From the NCBI GenBank assembly GCA_951394045.1, contig OX595992.1:1612001-1676000 (forward strand): DNA of 64,000 nucleotides. Direction: 5' to 3'. The stretch is from Nitzschia sp. DOCU1 (lineage: Eukaryota; Bacillariophyta; Bacillariophyceae; Bacillariales; Bacillariaceae). A program made the translations under genes and the position numbers. The notes under the pieces are model-generated. The model did no database searches and had not been told where the DNA came from. It was given only the letters and a program-made list of their open reading frames with translations. Position 1 is the first letter of the stretch, and each line of letters begins with the position of its first letter. Positions 32,601 to 44,802 of the stretch are shown piece by piece.

Positions 32601-33022
32601 TCTGATACGCAAGAAGTGCTATTGCAGGTTTCCACGAGAATATGATAGAAAAGATTCCAGTCTAGCTAAACGGGATGGGACAAAAAGAGAATACCCGTCG
32701 TCAGTGTGAGCAACAATTTCGCCATTGTCATCGATCGCGGTGCGGTTGACAGAAAAGCGAGGCAAGACAAGTCGATGCGAGCGCGCCGACACAAAAATCA
32801 GGAAGCACAGAGAGTGCACGCGCCTGCAGGGCACTACGGGCGGGCCGGCCGCCGGCTTTGCCGCCCACATTGGCACATGCCAACAAACCACGCGTTTGCG
32901 CATACGTACGATACGTTTGAACAAATCTTTGTGGCTGTTTTGCACACTTACTTGTTGAACCAACAATTGCAACAGAACTCTTTCTCGTCGCAGTCAATCA
33001 ATCCATCTCTCCTCAGCAAAAA
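32601..33022. promoter_or_regulatory. Divergent intergenic region, PDCD5 / plastid membrane protein
   Basis: About 420 bases between two outward-facing starts, locally GC-rich (CGGGCGGGCCGGCC near 32838). It should hold both promoters. No named element seen. Confidence 0.4.
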
Positions 33023-33754
33023 ATGACGTATCGGTTTCACTTGGTTGTCCTTGCTCTCCTCTCTTATGCCGGGTTCCTTCATGGTTTCCAGCCGACACTT
33101 CGACCAATAACCGCTCGGAGGGCTCTGCAGCCGCCGCCATCTTTGCGCAGAGGGTCCCAGTTTGTTCCGATACAAAGCACGCTATTTGCTTCAGAATCGG
33201 AGGAGGGAGAAAAGTCGAGGTCAATCAATGATCTCCTAAGCGAGCTTGGACTTTCTTTTAAAAGTCGCGCGGAAGACAACTTTAAGAAATCGACGGATGC
33301 CACGACACGCACTAAAAAAATCGGGTTGGCACTGGTTTCGGTGGGGTACTTTCTCTTGTTCTTACTCTACAGAGCCTATCGAGGATTCTTTGTCCTTTTG
33401 CCCGCCGTATTTCGGCAGGTGTACTCCAAACTTGAAACCACAGTCGAGTCTGATTTGTCGCTGGAAGACGAACAAGAAAAGTCAATGAAGAAGGCCACGT
33501 GGAAAACAAAAGTAACTGTGTCTATTCTTGCTGCTGTTGTGACGTGTTCATACTTCATCGGTGGTGCTTTCCGGGTCATTGGCAAGTTTGTGGGGACTAT
33601 TGGAAAGACTAGTTCTTTGCTTGGAGCATTCGGAGCTGCTGCAACGGAAGCCGTGGATCACGAAAATCGTCTCAAACGTCGAATGTCAATAACAGAAGAA
33701 ACTGGGAAGGCCGGAGGAGGTGCAAGTTCACCCTCAGATGGGCTTTCGCCGTAA
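33023..33754 (+). CDS. Plastid-targeted two-TM protein, function unknown
   Basis: A single-exon 243-residue protein. The N-terminus MTYRFHLVVLALLSYAGFLHG is a signal peptide, and the next residues FQPTLRPITARRALQ put Phe at the cleavage point followed by a basic Ser/Arg/Pro-rich stretch. This is the bipartite presequence style of diatom plastid proteins. The mature part has two membrane segments, one near 104-120 (LALVSVGYFLLFLLYRAYRG) and one near 170-190 (VTVSILAAVVTCSYFIGGAF). A basic/acidic linker lies between them, and a Ser/Gly-rich tail follows. No family recognised. It could sit in the thylakoid or envelope membrane. Confidence 0.78.
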   Translation: MTYRFHLVVLALLSYAGFLHGFQPTLRPITARRALQPPPSLRRGSQFVPIQSTLFASESEEGEKSRSINDLLSELGLSFKSRAEDNFKKSTDATTRTKKIGLALVSVGYFLLFLLYRAYRGFFVLLPAVFRQVYSKLETTVESDLSLEDEQEKSMKKATWKTKVTVSILAAVVTCSYFIGGAFRVIGKFVGTIGKTSSLLGAFGAAATEAVDHENRLKRRMSITEETGKAGGGASSPSDGLSP

Positions 33755-35243
33755 GAACCTGCATCTTTTTGCTTAGTCGATTGTATATTCTGGACATTTT
33801 GACCTAGTTTGGGAGGAATGGGGGGTAGTCTGCTACACGTCTGATTATATCTAAAAGCAGCTCACAGGGATCTTTTTCCGGCATGGGACCAACAAGAGTA
33901 CTCTGTTAAAATGTGCTCTTGTGGCAGGGAAAAGCGGCATGCAATATTAGAAGCAATATGTACCAATATTCCACCATAAAACGGCATTCCTGCAGTTTGA
34001 CCAGATTCTCCATTTCCAGCTGCTCTCCTCGTTCACCAAGCCTGCATTGTGCCCCATTATTCGTACTACGTCCTTCTTGGGTTCACTATTTAGAGTAGCA
34101 GAGCAGCGAATACAGGCTGATCTAGTGCTATATTCGGGCAATTCCAACTGGTATACTGCTACTCGCCCCCACCAGCACCAAGTTGTTATTATATCTGTTC
34201 TGGCCATGGGCTACCCGAATAGTCCTGGTTTTCCCGGCCTTGTGGTGTTGCGAGATAAGGAGAGTTGATGACGTAAAAGGGGGACGAGAATGTGGCGAAG
34301 CTGGTGGCTACGACCACGACAGCAACCGCAGGAGCAGCAGCTCTTGTTCAGTCTTCTTCTTCTTCATGATCCTTTCTGGACATGTCTTCACCATAACATA
34401 ATCAACAATAGTTCACCATTATGACCCTTGACAAATGCAACATGATGATGTCGGCCAATTATCATCATGTGACTATGACTGGGAATACTATTTTCATCAT
34501 CGCTCTTCGTAGTTCTTCTTTGATAGTGTACTTCTTACTGATCGTGTCGGCCAGCCAGGCAGCCAGCATATCATAGCTTTTCGCATCACCGGTGGAGCAG
34601 TAGTAGAGACTGACTACCCAGGTACTTTGAAAAAGTACCCTTTGTGTTGTCCAACACCCATTGGTTTCTCCTTTGGGATCCTCAATCGAGAAGTGATTGG
34701 ATCGACTCTCCATTCCAGCAGATCGATACCGTCGGCTGGACTCCTCTACCACGCGGTATCGTAGTAAGCTACAGCACAAACCAGTGAGAGTTTCAAAGAA
34801 CTTCTGTGAACACTTGCGAATCGTGGACCTCGGAACGCTGTTGGCATCAATTTTGTTATATAAAAATCGAATAAATATGCCCCAAAATGGTGATCCTCTC
34901 ATTTATGTTGTTGATTCCTGACTTCATTAATTGAGGGATGTCGACGATACGCGAGAAGGGCTATTAGTCAGCACGCGCAATGCTTCCCAAGCAGCATCGT
35001 TGTGTCGCATTCTTGTCCGAGGAAAGATGTTTGGCGCGCGGCCGGCTTTTGCAGAGTGGAGTATCGATAGGGAGTGTATCGTGTCGCCGTGTAGTAGCGG
35101 TTCCCTTTTCGTTGTGTGCAACAAAGCCCGTGAAAGCCAAGGTTTTCTGAAACGCTTCACCGTCACAAATGTTTACGTTCCATCGCAATATCTATTTATA
35201 TCCGGTAGCAACCGAGAGTGAATTGCTTCTGTAAATCGGTAAT
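33755..35243. other. 1.5-kb gene-poor stretch
   Basis: No confident gene. A 145-codon minus-strand frame (34902-34465) starts with ATG and is compositionally plausible, but has no domain or splice support. I list it here only. Confidence 0.5.
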
Positions 35244-35444
35244 ATGGCAACGGCAACAGTAGCTCCTGCCATGCAACAGCAACCTTTTCTGAGAGAGTTG
35301 CTTTCAAAGAAGGACGTCGTTCCGTCGCCCCGAAGTTCCTTCACGGAGGAGACGCCTCGATTGAATGACGTCCAGATGGTCATTCCAAACACGCAACAAC
35401 AAAAACCGTCGAGCTTTCAAAGGATATTATCATGGATGCCATGA
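35244..35444 (+). CDS. Overlapping 66-aa upstream ORF of the ATPase gene
   Basis: It runs from the ATG at 35244 to the TGA at 35442-35444 and overlaps the ATPase start (35432) by 13 bases, with both inside ATGGATGCCATGA. Its sequence is Gln/Ser/Pro-rich, similar in style to the ATPase leader. It may be a regulatory uORF, or the real N-terminus of the ATPase if a frameshift or sequencing error is present. An intron restoring frame was not found. Confidence 0.35.
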   Translation: MATATVAPAMQQQPFLRELLSKKDVVPSPRSSFTEETPRLNDVQMVIPNTQQQKPSSFQRILSWMP

Positions 35445-38400
35445 AGGACATGTCCCCCTTTCATCCTCCCATCAAGCGAGGAGAATCCGCGGATTCGCAC
35501 GCTTCTCGTGATTCGGCCAGTTCCACTGCGGACTTGTCAAGTTTCGGAGAATCCTCCATGTCGAGCCTCGTGTCTACATCCAGACTTTACGGAAGAGAGC
35601 GAGAGGAGGAGATTCTGAAAAGCTCGTTTGATCGCATCGTGCGGCAACGAGCTCCCTGCAAGCCAAACTTGGTGCTCATCAGCGGAGGCTGTGGCACAGG
35701 AAAGACGAGGCTCAGTGAGTCGCTCCGTTCTCACGTTGCGGACGCTGGGGGGTTCTTTTGCAGCGGCAAATTTGATCAGCATCAAGATGACCCGTTCGCC
35801 CCGATGTGTGCGTCTTTGAATTCCTACGTTCAGCAACTTTTGCAAACAGACGAAGAGACCATCCGTGCCGCTCGGAGACGAATCCGAGCCGCTGTAGAGA
35901 AAGATCTTTACTCTCTCGCGAACATTTTCCCGTCGCTTCAGCTTTTGATGAAGGATGATCTCCGAAATGCCGAATTCGTCGCTAAGAAGTGCGAAAAGTG
36001 TGAAAAATGCAACCAGAAGCAAGGCCGTAGCATGTTCGCCTTTCACAAACTCATGCGGGCTATCTGTACACCGGAAAGGCCAATTGTCATGGTTCTAGAT
36101 GATATTCAGTGGGCCACCCGCTGTCCATTACAGAAATGGCGTGCCATGATCAATGACGACATGAATGAGGGAATCATGTTCTTGGGAATTAGCCGGGATG
36201 ATGTGCCGCCCACCAGCGAACTAAGCATTTTCTTGCGTGATTTAGAATGTAAGGACAACGTTGACATTACCAACGTGTCCGTCCAGAATCTTCAACAGAC
36301 GCACGTCGAAGAGATGATCAATGAAATCTTTCTCATGCCACCTGCTCAATCACAATCGTTGGCGACCTTTGTTTTCAAGCATTCGGCAGGAAATGCGTAT
36401 TTTGTTGTTGAATCCTTGCGAATGCTACAGTTCGACTCGGGCATGCTCAAGTATGATACAAAATCCAAGACCTGGGAAGTTAACCATGACATTTGCGATC
36501 AGATGATGGATTACTGCCCTCGATCATTTATGGAGCAAAAACTTCGAACGATTCCCAGAGACATTCAGAAGGTATTCATGGCTGCTTCCTGCCTGGGCTC
36601 GAACATTACCGAGCGTTTGCTTGAAGTGACGTTGCAGGAGTCTGTGGGGGAGCGTTTCCAGAACCTGGTCGAAAGGGGCAAGTTTGTCTATAACGAAGCG
36701 AGAAAGACGTACTCGTTTCGGCACAATGCGTTCCAGTCGGCTTGCTATGACTTGATCACTGAAGAACTCCAGCCGGCTTTTCATCTGGAAATCGGTCTTC
36801 GCTTGTGGAGGTACCTCGACGAAGAAGAGCTTGACGACAACCTCTACCTGGTACTAAACCAACTCAAGCAGGGGGCTGCTCTTATGCGTGATCAGAAAAT
36901 GCGCTACGAGGTTGCAGCCATGTGTATCCGTGCAGCGGAGAAGGCTGCTGCAGTTTATTCATTTCCAACCGCATCATCGTATTTGCGGTTTGCCTTTGTG
37001 CTTCTTGGTCCCAAACACTGGGAAGAAGCGTACGACTTGAGTCTAGTGCTTCACAACTATGCTGCAGAGGTTGAATTTGCACAGGGAGATTCGGATCGTG
37101 TGGATTTCCTCATCGAAGAGGTCATCGCGAATGCCAAAGAAGTCGAAGATAAGATTCGTGCCTGCTGGACTCAGATTTACGTGCTTGGCGTCCGAGGAAA
37201 GGCCAACGAGGCCATTGACATGGGCATTTGCTGCCTAAAGATGTTGGGTGTCAATATCACTCCTCAATGTCACCAGCTGAATTTGGCATGGGCATCCGCA
37301 AGGATTGCTCGAAAGCTGAGGGGTAAGAGCGACCCAATGATCAAGCGACTTCCTCATATGAAAGATTCAAAGAAACTTGCTGCAATGCAAATTTTGAACA
37401 TGCTCTTCTTGAATACCTTCCTTGCTAGGAAAGAACTCTTCCCTTTTGTGGTCCTCAAGATGATGAAGCTTACTCTTGTGGACGGAATGAGCGCAATTTC
37501 GTCAGTGGCGTTTGCAGGATATGGCGCGCTTCTGTGCTTCGCGGGGCAAGTCGACGAGGGCCTTCGATTTGGGAAGTTAGCTCTTGAGTTGGTGGAAGAG
37601 TGGAATGCTCATTCGTTTCAATCCAGAGTTGGCGCTTTTGTTTGGGGTTCAATCTTTGTTCATGTGCGGCCTTTTACAGAATCCTTGAATAAACTGAACG
37701 AGGGGCATCGTTTGGGACTCCAAACAGGTGACACTGAATTTGCAATGCTCAATGCCCACCTTCACACTGTGTTCATGATTGATTCTGGCAAATATACCAT
37801 GTCAACGATGATCAACCAGTACAACGAGTTTAAGGATTTGACTGCACTCCATGGTCACCCAAAGCAGGTAGGTCTATTTGCGGTCAACGAGGGGGTTATC
37901 GGTATCCAGCATTCTCACCCAGTCGCATCGTTTCCCTTACCCAGCTTGATGTATTGAATCCCTTCATAACTGCGATGAAAACATTTGCCGACCCTAATGG
38001 CAACCTGGCCGACCACTCGGAACTCGATGAGGGGCTTGCAGCAGCGCAAAAGAGTAAGAACAACTGGGCGCTAGAAATCGTCTACAACACAAAACATTTT
38101 TTCTACTTCACCGTTGGTGACTACAAGTCGGCCATCGAGATGATTGACAGCCGAGAATCCCACCATAACGAAGGATCAATTCATGAAGCGTTTGGGTTGT
38201 ACGTCGACGGACTGACATACTTTGCAGAGGCTCGACGCACAAGCAATTCTCAGCAAGCGAAGAAGCTTCTAAAGAAAGCTCGAAATTGCTTGCGGCTCCT
38301 TAAACGTCTTGCGAAGAGCAACCCAACCGTTGCCCTAGGTAAATTGGTGCTCCTCGAAGCGGAAAACGCTGCTCTCATGAATCGAGAGCGGTTGGCGGAG

Positions 38401-38628
38401 GAGAAGTACAACCACGCAGCATCCCTGGCAGCAAAGTACGGCTCCCACTTTGAATTGGCATTTGCGAAGCAGGCTGCCGGAGAGCACTTTGCTTTGGACC
38501 TCAACGACAAGGCTCGTGCCATAGAGTGCTTTGAAGACGCTTGCGAAGAGTACGAGGCCTGGGAAGGTAGGGCCGCGGTGACGCACCTCAAGCAAAAAAT
38601 CAGCCAGTTAAAAAACGCTTCCAACTAG
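35432..38628 (+). CDS. Large AAA/STAND-type ATPase with TPR-like C-terminus
   Basis: Two exons, 35432..37867 and 37945..38628, joined in phase 0 over a 77-bp GTAGGT/CCCAG intron, give 1039 residues. A Ser-rich leader precedes LYGREREEEILKSSF, Walker A SGGCGTGKTRLSES and Walker B PIVMVLDDIQWA, the signature of the predicted-ATPase module (AAA_16-like) found in STAND signalling proteins and in bacterial and algal multi-domain kinases. A Cys cluster (CEKCEKC) lies between the two motifs. The long C-terminal half is helical with TPR-like pairs (ALDLNDKARAIECFEDACEE). No kinase, sensor or DNA-binding domain is attached. A 66-codon frame (35244-35444) overlaps the start in another register (see findings), so the true N-terminus is uncertain. 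Confidence 0.8.
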
Positions 38629-38760
38629 CTAATTCATGACTGCTAATCTACAGCATTCGTCGGTTTTATTTGAATTCGAGCAGCTGCTACTAGTAGACAG
38701 GCGATGGTTAAGTGAGATTTTAGTCGGTTCTAGCATACTGTGCCAGAAAGTCTTTTGTGT

Positions 38761-41700
38761 TCAATTAAGTCTCCTCCTCTTCCTCGGATCGTCTGGTCGC
38801 GCCTGGGGGTTGGAGTCAGCAGGTGCCATGCCTTCCAATTGCCAAGTGATTAGGTCCCCAAACTGAGGTTTTCCACCGCTGTTGCCAAGGATAGGCACTC
38901 TTACTACGGCCTTGGATTCACGTGCATGGTCCACGAGATCTCTCCAGTATGGATTGACTTGGATCGACTTGCATCGCGCTAAAATGAACAAAAAGTGTTT
39001 GGCTCGAGTGAGCGCAACGTTCATTCGACGCACGTCGCTCAGGAAACCAATTCCATGGCTACCAGCGGCACGGACCGCCGAAAATATTACAATGTTTGCC
39101 TCGCGTCCTTGAAACGCATCAACCGTATTGATTTCGACAAAGCGGGTGAAATCGTTACCCATTACATTTCGAAACATTCTCTTTAGCAAATTGGACTGCT
39201 GTGAGTATGGAGTAATGATTGCGACTCTTGACTGTGATACCAAGCCCCCTGTGACGCTATTCAAAGAGTTATACAAATGAAGTGCCAGCTCCGCTTCAGT
39301 AGAGTTAGATAAGCTGGTACCACCGCGCTCCTCCCGTGAATCCAAGTCCAATACCGTAAGAGGCTGCCCATACAATTGTGAGGATGCTGGTTCTGAAGTG
39401 TATGACAGTGCCTCCGCTGTCGCTTACCTGAAAAGTCGGTACGCGGAGCTGAATAAGGCCAAGGAGAGGGTTTCCGTAGGTGGGTTGCGTTACATTCGGG
39501 CCATCGAGAAGGTTGCCCCCGTAGAATATGTGTCGCGGGAAATGAGAAATCTTGGGGTGCATTCGATACTGCTCGTTGAGCATGTGTACCGGCTGCCCGG
39601 CCTCCTCCAACCGTTGAAAGAGGCTCCGGTCGTATTTGGAATTCCGACCAGATACATTGAAGATGGTCGCAGGCAACTGTTGAGGGTCGCCTGTTACGGA
39701 CGCAGAAGAGCAACAAATGGAAAATATGAGCAGTTGAAGTGTCTCCCTCCTTGCAACAAGATACCCACTCACCGACTAGAACACAGTGCCGCGAGCCCAG
39801 TTGCAACGCAGAGAGAGTAGCTGGTTCAACACTTTGAGCAGCTTCATCAATGACTACAACTTCGAATCTGTCGGCTCCCTCAAAAACTCGATTTCCGGCT
39901 GTTCCGAGGGTAGTCATGACCATGTGCACGGAATTGAGGACATGGCCTTCAAGTGACTGTCGCAGCGCAAAATGGTTTGCACCGTTTTCCATAGACCCTT
40001 TCATGATGATGTTTCGTTCCAAACTAGATTTGACGGAAAAGTAGGTTTCCACCAATTTGACGATCCGTTGCATAAAAGCACGGTATTCTGGCATCGATCT
40101 GGCAGGGAATTGGGCCACGTCCGGTTCGGGTGGTGGAGGACATTCGTAAGTAGTGCTTTGTTCCTTATGGTTGACAAAAAAGACTCTCCCGGTTTGATCG
40201 AATGTTTCTTCATCGATTCGAATTTCCCAGTCCTTCGCCAACGGCCATGGGCTGGCCGATTCAATAGCATGGCACCGGCGGCGCAGGCCTGCGATATCTG
40301 CACTGATTCGCTGCAGTTCCATCCTGTATCCATTGATAGCTGATTCTACCTGCCCGACATCCACATCTGACAATATCTGATTGATTTTCGTTTCTAGAGA
40401 AATAGAGCTGACTGCAGACGATTGTCCAATGCCGACTCGTATCATGCTTGGATTGTATCGCTGTCCACTTCCGTCGATGAATCCGTCCTCCATGATTTTT
40501 AGAATGATGTTGTCAACAGCCGCGTTGGAGGGAGCACAAACGAGTAGTCGAGGCTTTGCTTTGCGGGCAGCGTCCAGAGCGCCCTGCCGATTTCCCGTTT
40601 TCATGGCAGCAATGCGCCGTACTTCATCATAGTACTTGTTGTATTGTCTCTACAGAAATGGGCGACGCGTTAGCAGAGACCTCGCGCAAGGTGCCCCACG
40701 TCCCACCACCCTTGACTTACAATGTGAAGTGAATTCAGAATGGCAGTGAGCGTCGTCGTTTTTCTAAATCGGGGAAATTAGAAACAGTGTGAGCCGTGCT
40801 AACAACACGCAACCTAAAACCCTTGCTTGCGTATTTACCCTGTTCCTGGTGGGCCCTTAATAAGAGTAATACCGCCTTCCCCATCTATCCACGAAGCAAG
40901 AATAAGTCAATGAGTACACCACAAGCGCACGCAGTCCCTGTACCTCTACAACATGACTTACATCCATGAGCAGAAGCAGAGATAGCCATTAGTTGTGAAG
41001 GGTTGAATTTCTTCTGTGCGTATTCTGTAAATCCTTTTCCCAGTGCTTGGACGCCACCCATCTTCTTCAAAAGGGCTTCCTTGTGTATGGCCCCTCCCAC
41101 CGTGACAACAGATCCTTCATTTTTACCGCTATTCTCCAGATGATGACCGAGAAGGTATCGTTTCAATGGAATCGTCTCGACACCACATAGCGCCGTGAAC
41201 TCGCGAAGAGCAGTGATGTTTCCGCCAATTCGTAGCAGATACATGGACGAGGTACCCACCTGCGCCCACTTGCGTTTGGAAACTTTGAGAATGAGTCCAT
41301 TCACTTCTTTTCGCTGGACTTCTGAGTGTCCGACGAGACAGAATCGCTTGAACGCATTTTCTGTGTTGGTGACGGGTTTCCCGCTGAGCAGCAACTCCAC
41401 CGTATCTTTGCACTCTGTAGGGATGAGACAAAAGACATCATTGGCGAAGAATTGTGTAGATGAGTTATTGCTCCTCTCCCTCGTCGTCAACTTGACCGTG
41501 CAGGCATCCACGTCAGTCAAATCAGTGTGAAGGCTCCTATCCTTTCTACCACCACCGCCGGTTTTCCATGTCGTTTCTACCTCCACGGCAACGAACATTT
41601 TAGCGTTGGATCCTTGCTGGTTCGAATTTGTCATGAGTTCCGATAGGAGTTGTGCCCGGGTCTCTGCCAAGCAAAGAGGGACCCAAAGCGATATGTAATG

Positions 41701-42339
41701 ACGAAAGCTAATAAAGGTCTCTGGGATCGGTTTCCTGGTTGTCAGCGCAGTCTCATCCTGCTCATTTGCTTGGTTGGCGAGATCAGTGACAAAATCCCAA
41801 TCACGAATGTTTTTCCAAAAGTCTTCGGGTGTCACATTAGAACCAAAGGCCGCCGACGTGAATCCGTCATCCCCACCGGTGGAAGCGGCCTTGGACGCCA
41901 CATTCTTCACCAGACTTGCCAGCCGACTGCCCATGCCGTCTGCCGACGCTACTTTTCTTTGAAGTTTTGGTGAGTCTTTAATTTCGATGACACTCTTGGC
42001 AGTCGCGTCCTCATCGGGAGGTTTTGTGCCTGCCGCCTTTGCTCTCGCTGCCGCCAAAACGGAAGACGCTGATGCACAATGCGGTCGTTTGAGACTGGGA
42101 CGACTCGGTGGCTTCTGCGCATTTGCCGGTGGCTTGCCGGGTGGAGGTGGAGGCTTGGCGGCCGGCTTTCGCTGTAGCGATGAAGCAGAAGATATCTTCG
42201 GTCGTATCGTGAACGATGCACTACTTTTCGCATCAGTGCTAGTGGAATTCCGCTTGGCGAGCAGCGCAGCGAGCTTTCGTTGTTGCTCGATCACTTCTTT
42301 CTCTTTACGAGATGAAGAGTTTCCACCGCTGCTCGACAT
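38761..42339 (-). CDS. Sen1/senataxin-like superfamily 1 RNA-DNA helicase
   Basis: Six exons, 42339..40962, 40884..40839, 40763..40721, 40649..39773, 39690..39428 and 39363..38761, sum to 3210 bases (1069 residues). The N-terminal 130 residues are Ala/Lys/Pro/Ser-rich. Then come the Sen1-type block TFISFRHYISLWVPLCLAET, Q-motif FNPSQLMAI, motif I GPPGTGKTTT (split by the second intron), CAPSNAAVDN, motif II DEAAQS, motif III GDPQQLPAT, LNEQYRMHPKI, motif V TVDAFQGREANIVIFS and VI RRMNVALTRAK. These are UPF1-like helicases that unwind RNA-DNA hybrids; Sen1 acts in transcription termination and R-loop removal. The end PDDPRKRRRLN is a likely nuclear signal. Two micro-exons (46 and 43 bp) flank the ATP-binding loop. 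Confidence 0.9.
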
Positions 42340-42897
42340 TATGATTTCGCGTTTGACAAACTCTGTTTATGCGAGCTGCTATCTAGATGCTGGGGAAAAC
42401 AAATGAGGATATATTGTCACTGACTGTCATTTGAATACTCTGACGGATTCATTCATGGCATGCCCATTCAGATTTGATGTTTCGGATTCCTTCACTCTCG
42501 TGCGTCGCTCGGCGGCAGGAGTTCGAGTGAGATGGAGTGCGAGCGCGGGGTTGCATGTTGGCAGGCTATTTTGTGTGTGTGTTTATTTTTTGTGGCGCTA
42601 TCTTGATTGACGCATCCGACTGCGATTTTCGACTACTCGGAGCATGGTCGACTACTCGGAGTATTGCCTTTATGAAATGGCCTACCAACAGTAGTATGAA
42701 CAGAGACGACTACGGTATTTCCAGTACTAACTATGCTTGTGAGAACAGGAGGTACTAGTAGGAAAAAAGTGGTGGTAGCAGTTGAATCTAATTTTCAGCA
42801 GGAGCGAGCAAGGATTGAGCACTACATACTCTCTTTCGCCTGAGGCTGATGCTATCGTGGGCAGCGGTAGCGACAAAGTATTGCCTTGTTGAACGAT
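42340..42897. other. Intergenic, Sen1 promoter side
   Basis: About 560 bases upstream of Sen1 and downstream of methyltransferase copy A. TACTAGTAG occurs at 42753-42761. No gene recognised. Confidence 0.5.
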
Positions 42898-44169
42898 TTA
42901 GCCCACTGCTCGAAGACGGTCTTCCACATATTTGGTGCTCAACTTTAGAAAGGCATATTCAACACATTGTCCTCCTCCATGTTGAATGTTGGGCTCCTTA
43001 TGCTGTCACAGAAACAAAATCGGAACACGATGGGTTAGAATCATGAGTGGGACCACCGACCAATGATCATGCCTTCCTTGTTCAACTCAAAAATCTTACA
43101 TATGTGACATAACCAGCTTTCTGAAGATCAGAAAAGAAATCCTGAGCAACCTTCGGAACTCGGTGTACTTCGACAAGGATTTGACGGAAGTCGGCATCAA
43201 TCCAATCCTTGTAGGTCGACCACTCACACCCTTCACAGTCGATCTTGAAAATATCAATGGGACGACCTTCATGGCCCAGTTCTCGAATCGTCTCCTTGAA
43301 GGTTTTGAAGGGTTTGCCAGGAAACTTGGCTTGGCCAAACCCTCCGCTGCTTGCTTGCTTTGTCTCAATGTAACTGGGTTTTAAACCCCAGTGGTGAAAG
43401 AAAATATTCTTGCCCGGAGGAACCCTATGGGCATAGTTCGTGAAGTCAAACGTGTGAATTTCACATACCCCGGGAAGCTGGGCGTGTATGCCCTCCTCAA
43501 AGCGAAAGTCACCCTCGGATCCCACCGAATACACAAGACACCCATTTCGAATCTCTTTACCAGTCGTCTGATTGACAAGTCTCCCTTCCTTCTGGTATTG
43601 CTCCATTCTTCGCTTGGCTTGTGCTTCGAGACGATGAGGATCACACACCCACTTGGAGGAACCAATGGCAATGCGATTGGGTGCCCATACAATGTTGGTT
43701 AGTAAAAATGTTGCTACTTCACCACGTCATGCATGTGCATGTGTTCTCCTCTTACCTTGGCCCCGTCTCCAACGCCAACTTTGGTATCGTGGCGACAGCT
43801 AAAGTCTGGATCCCAGTTCTCTTGATACCATTGCTGTGGGTTGTGGGCATTTCTGAGTGGAATCCATTTGTGCACGTTGTTGACTCGTCTGAGTGTTATA
43901 TTTCTTAAAAGTTCCCACTCGTCTTTGTGTATGTTGTCGAAAAATCCCAGGGACTCCTCGTATGCCAGTGCAAAATCATCGGTCGACGAAGGAGGTTCAT
44001 GCAAGATCAATGCAGAATCGGTCATGGCAAATTGTCCGGGTAGCTCATTTCTCATTTTCGGATCACGGAAAATAAAGACCACACCGATGATGGCTAGTAT
44101 AAGCCGAACAAGCTTCTTTGCAGTGTTCCTCCCACTTTCTTCTTGTGTTCGCTGCTGGGCGAGACGCAT
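42898..44169 (-). CDS. METTL24-like membrane-anchored methyltransferase-fold protein, copy A
   Basis: Three exons, 44169..43756, 43651..43100 and 43002..42898, give 356 residues. An N-terminal cytosolic tail and one transmembrane helix (LVRLILAIIGVVFIF) suggest a type II Golgi or ER protein. The lumenal part has GDGAKWVCDPHRL (built over intron 1), CLVYSVGSEGDFRFEEG, HTFDFT and IDIFKIDCEGCEW, the FkbM/Methyltransf_21 core seen in METTL24. The third exon supplies HKEPNIQHGGGQCVEYAFLKL, the conserved end, which shows the open frame through intron 2 is not the true C-terminus. Substrate unknown. The next gene upstream is a near-identical paralogue. Confidence 0.85.
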
Positions 44170-44802
44170 AGTCTTCCTCTTATCGTACTGGTGAATGATA
44201 TTATGGTGCGAGCTGAAGTAGGGTATCCATACTGTCTCCCTCGACCCTCGCAATGATCGCGGTGAGAGATGAAAGGAGTGAGAATGTGGAGAGCTCCCGA
44301 TGGCACCACACCACGCGTGATTGCCCACATACGACTCGACTCGTATTACCACCCGCCATATTTTGTTTCCTTCGTAATTTCTCGCCAAAAACTGAGTACC
44401 CGATCACAATAGAGTACCTGGTATTAATACATACGGACAGACAGAGTCAGTCAGTAGCACAGAGAGCGCACGCGAGCACAAACCCTTGGGCCTCATGCAT
44501 GTGACATCTGGATAGGATTCCAGATTCTGTTTCGGCATAGTGGGGTCGGTGCCGACTTTTCGTTTTGACTTGCAGTAATGAAGCTTACTGCTACTTACCC
44601 CATTTCAGCCACCAACACTCTAACCACGACGGTAGAAACAATCGATTCTGACCACAAACCTCAGAAGTATTGCTTTGACGCAGGTCAGAAACGGTATAAG
44701 TCTAATTTTCCTTTCACTCGGGACTCAAGGATACCAAAATGCGACAACTAGTACTAGTAGCGCACAGTCTTCGCTGCTTTAATAGTAGGTATCTGTATAA
44801 CC
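44170..44802. other. Spacer between the METTL24-like copies
   Basis: About 630 bases holding the promoter of copy A. It contains GAGTACCTGGTA near 44412 and a GACAGACAGAGTCAGTCAGT stretch at about 44437-44456. TACTAGTAG occurs at 44752-44760, 43 bases past the copy-B stop. Confidence 0.5.

Noticed and set aside
34465..34902. 145-codon minus-strand frame with an ATG
   Set aside because: No domain, splice support or neighbour logic; could be real, but I cannot defend it.
43082..43099. Direct read-through end of METTL24-like copy A
   Set aside because: A third exon with the conserved family end follows the intron, in both copies.
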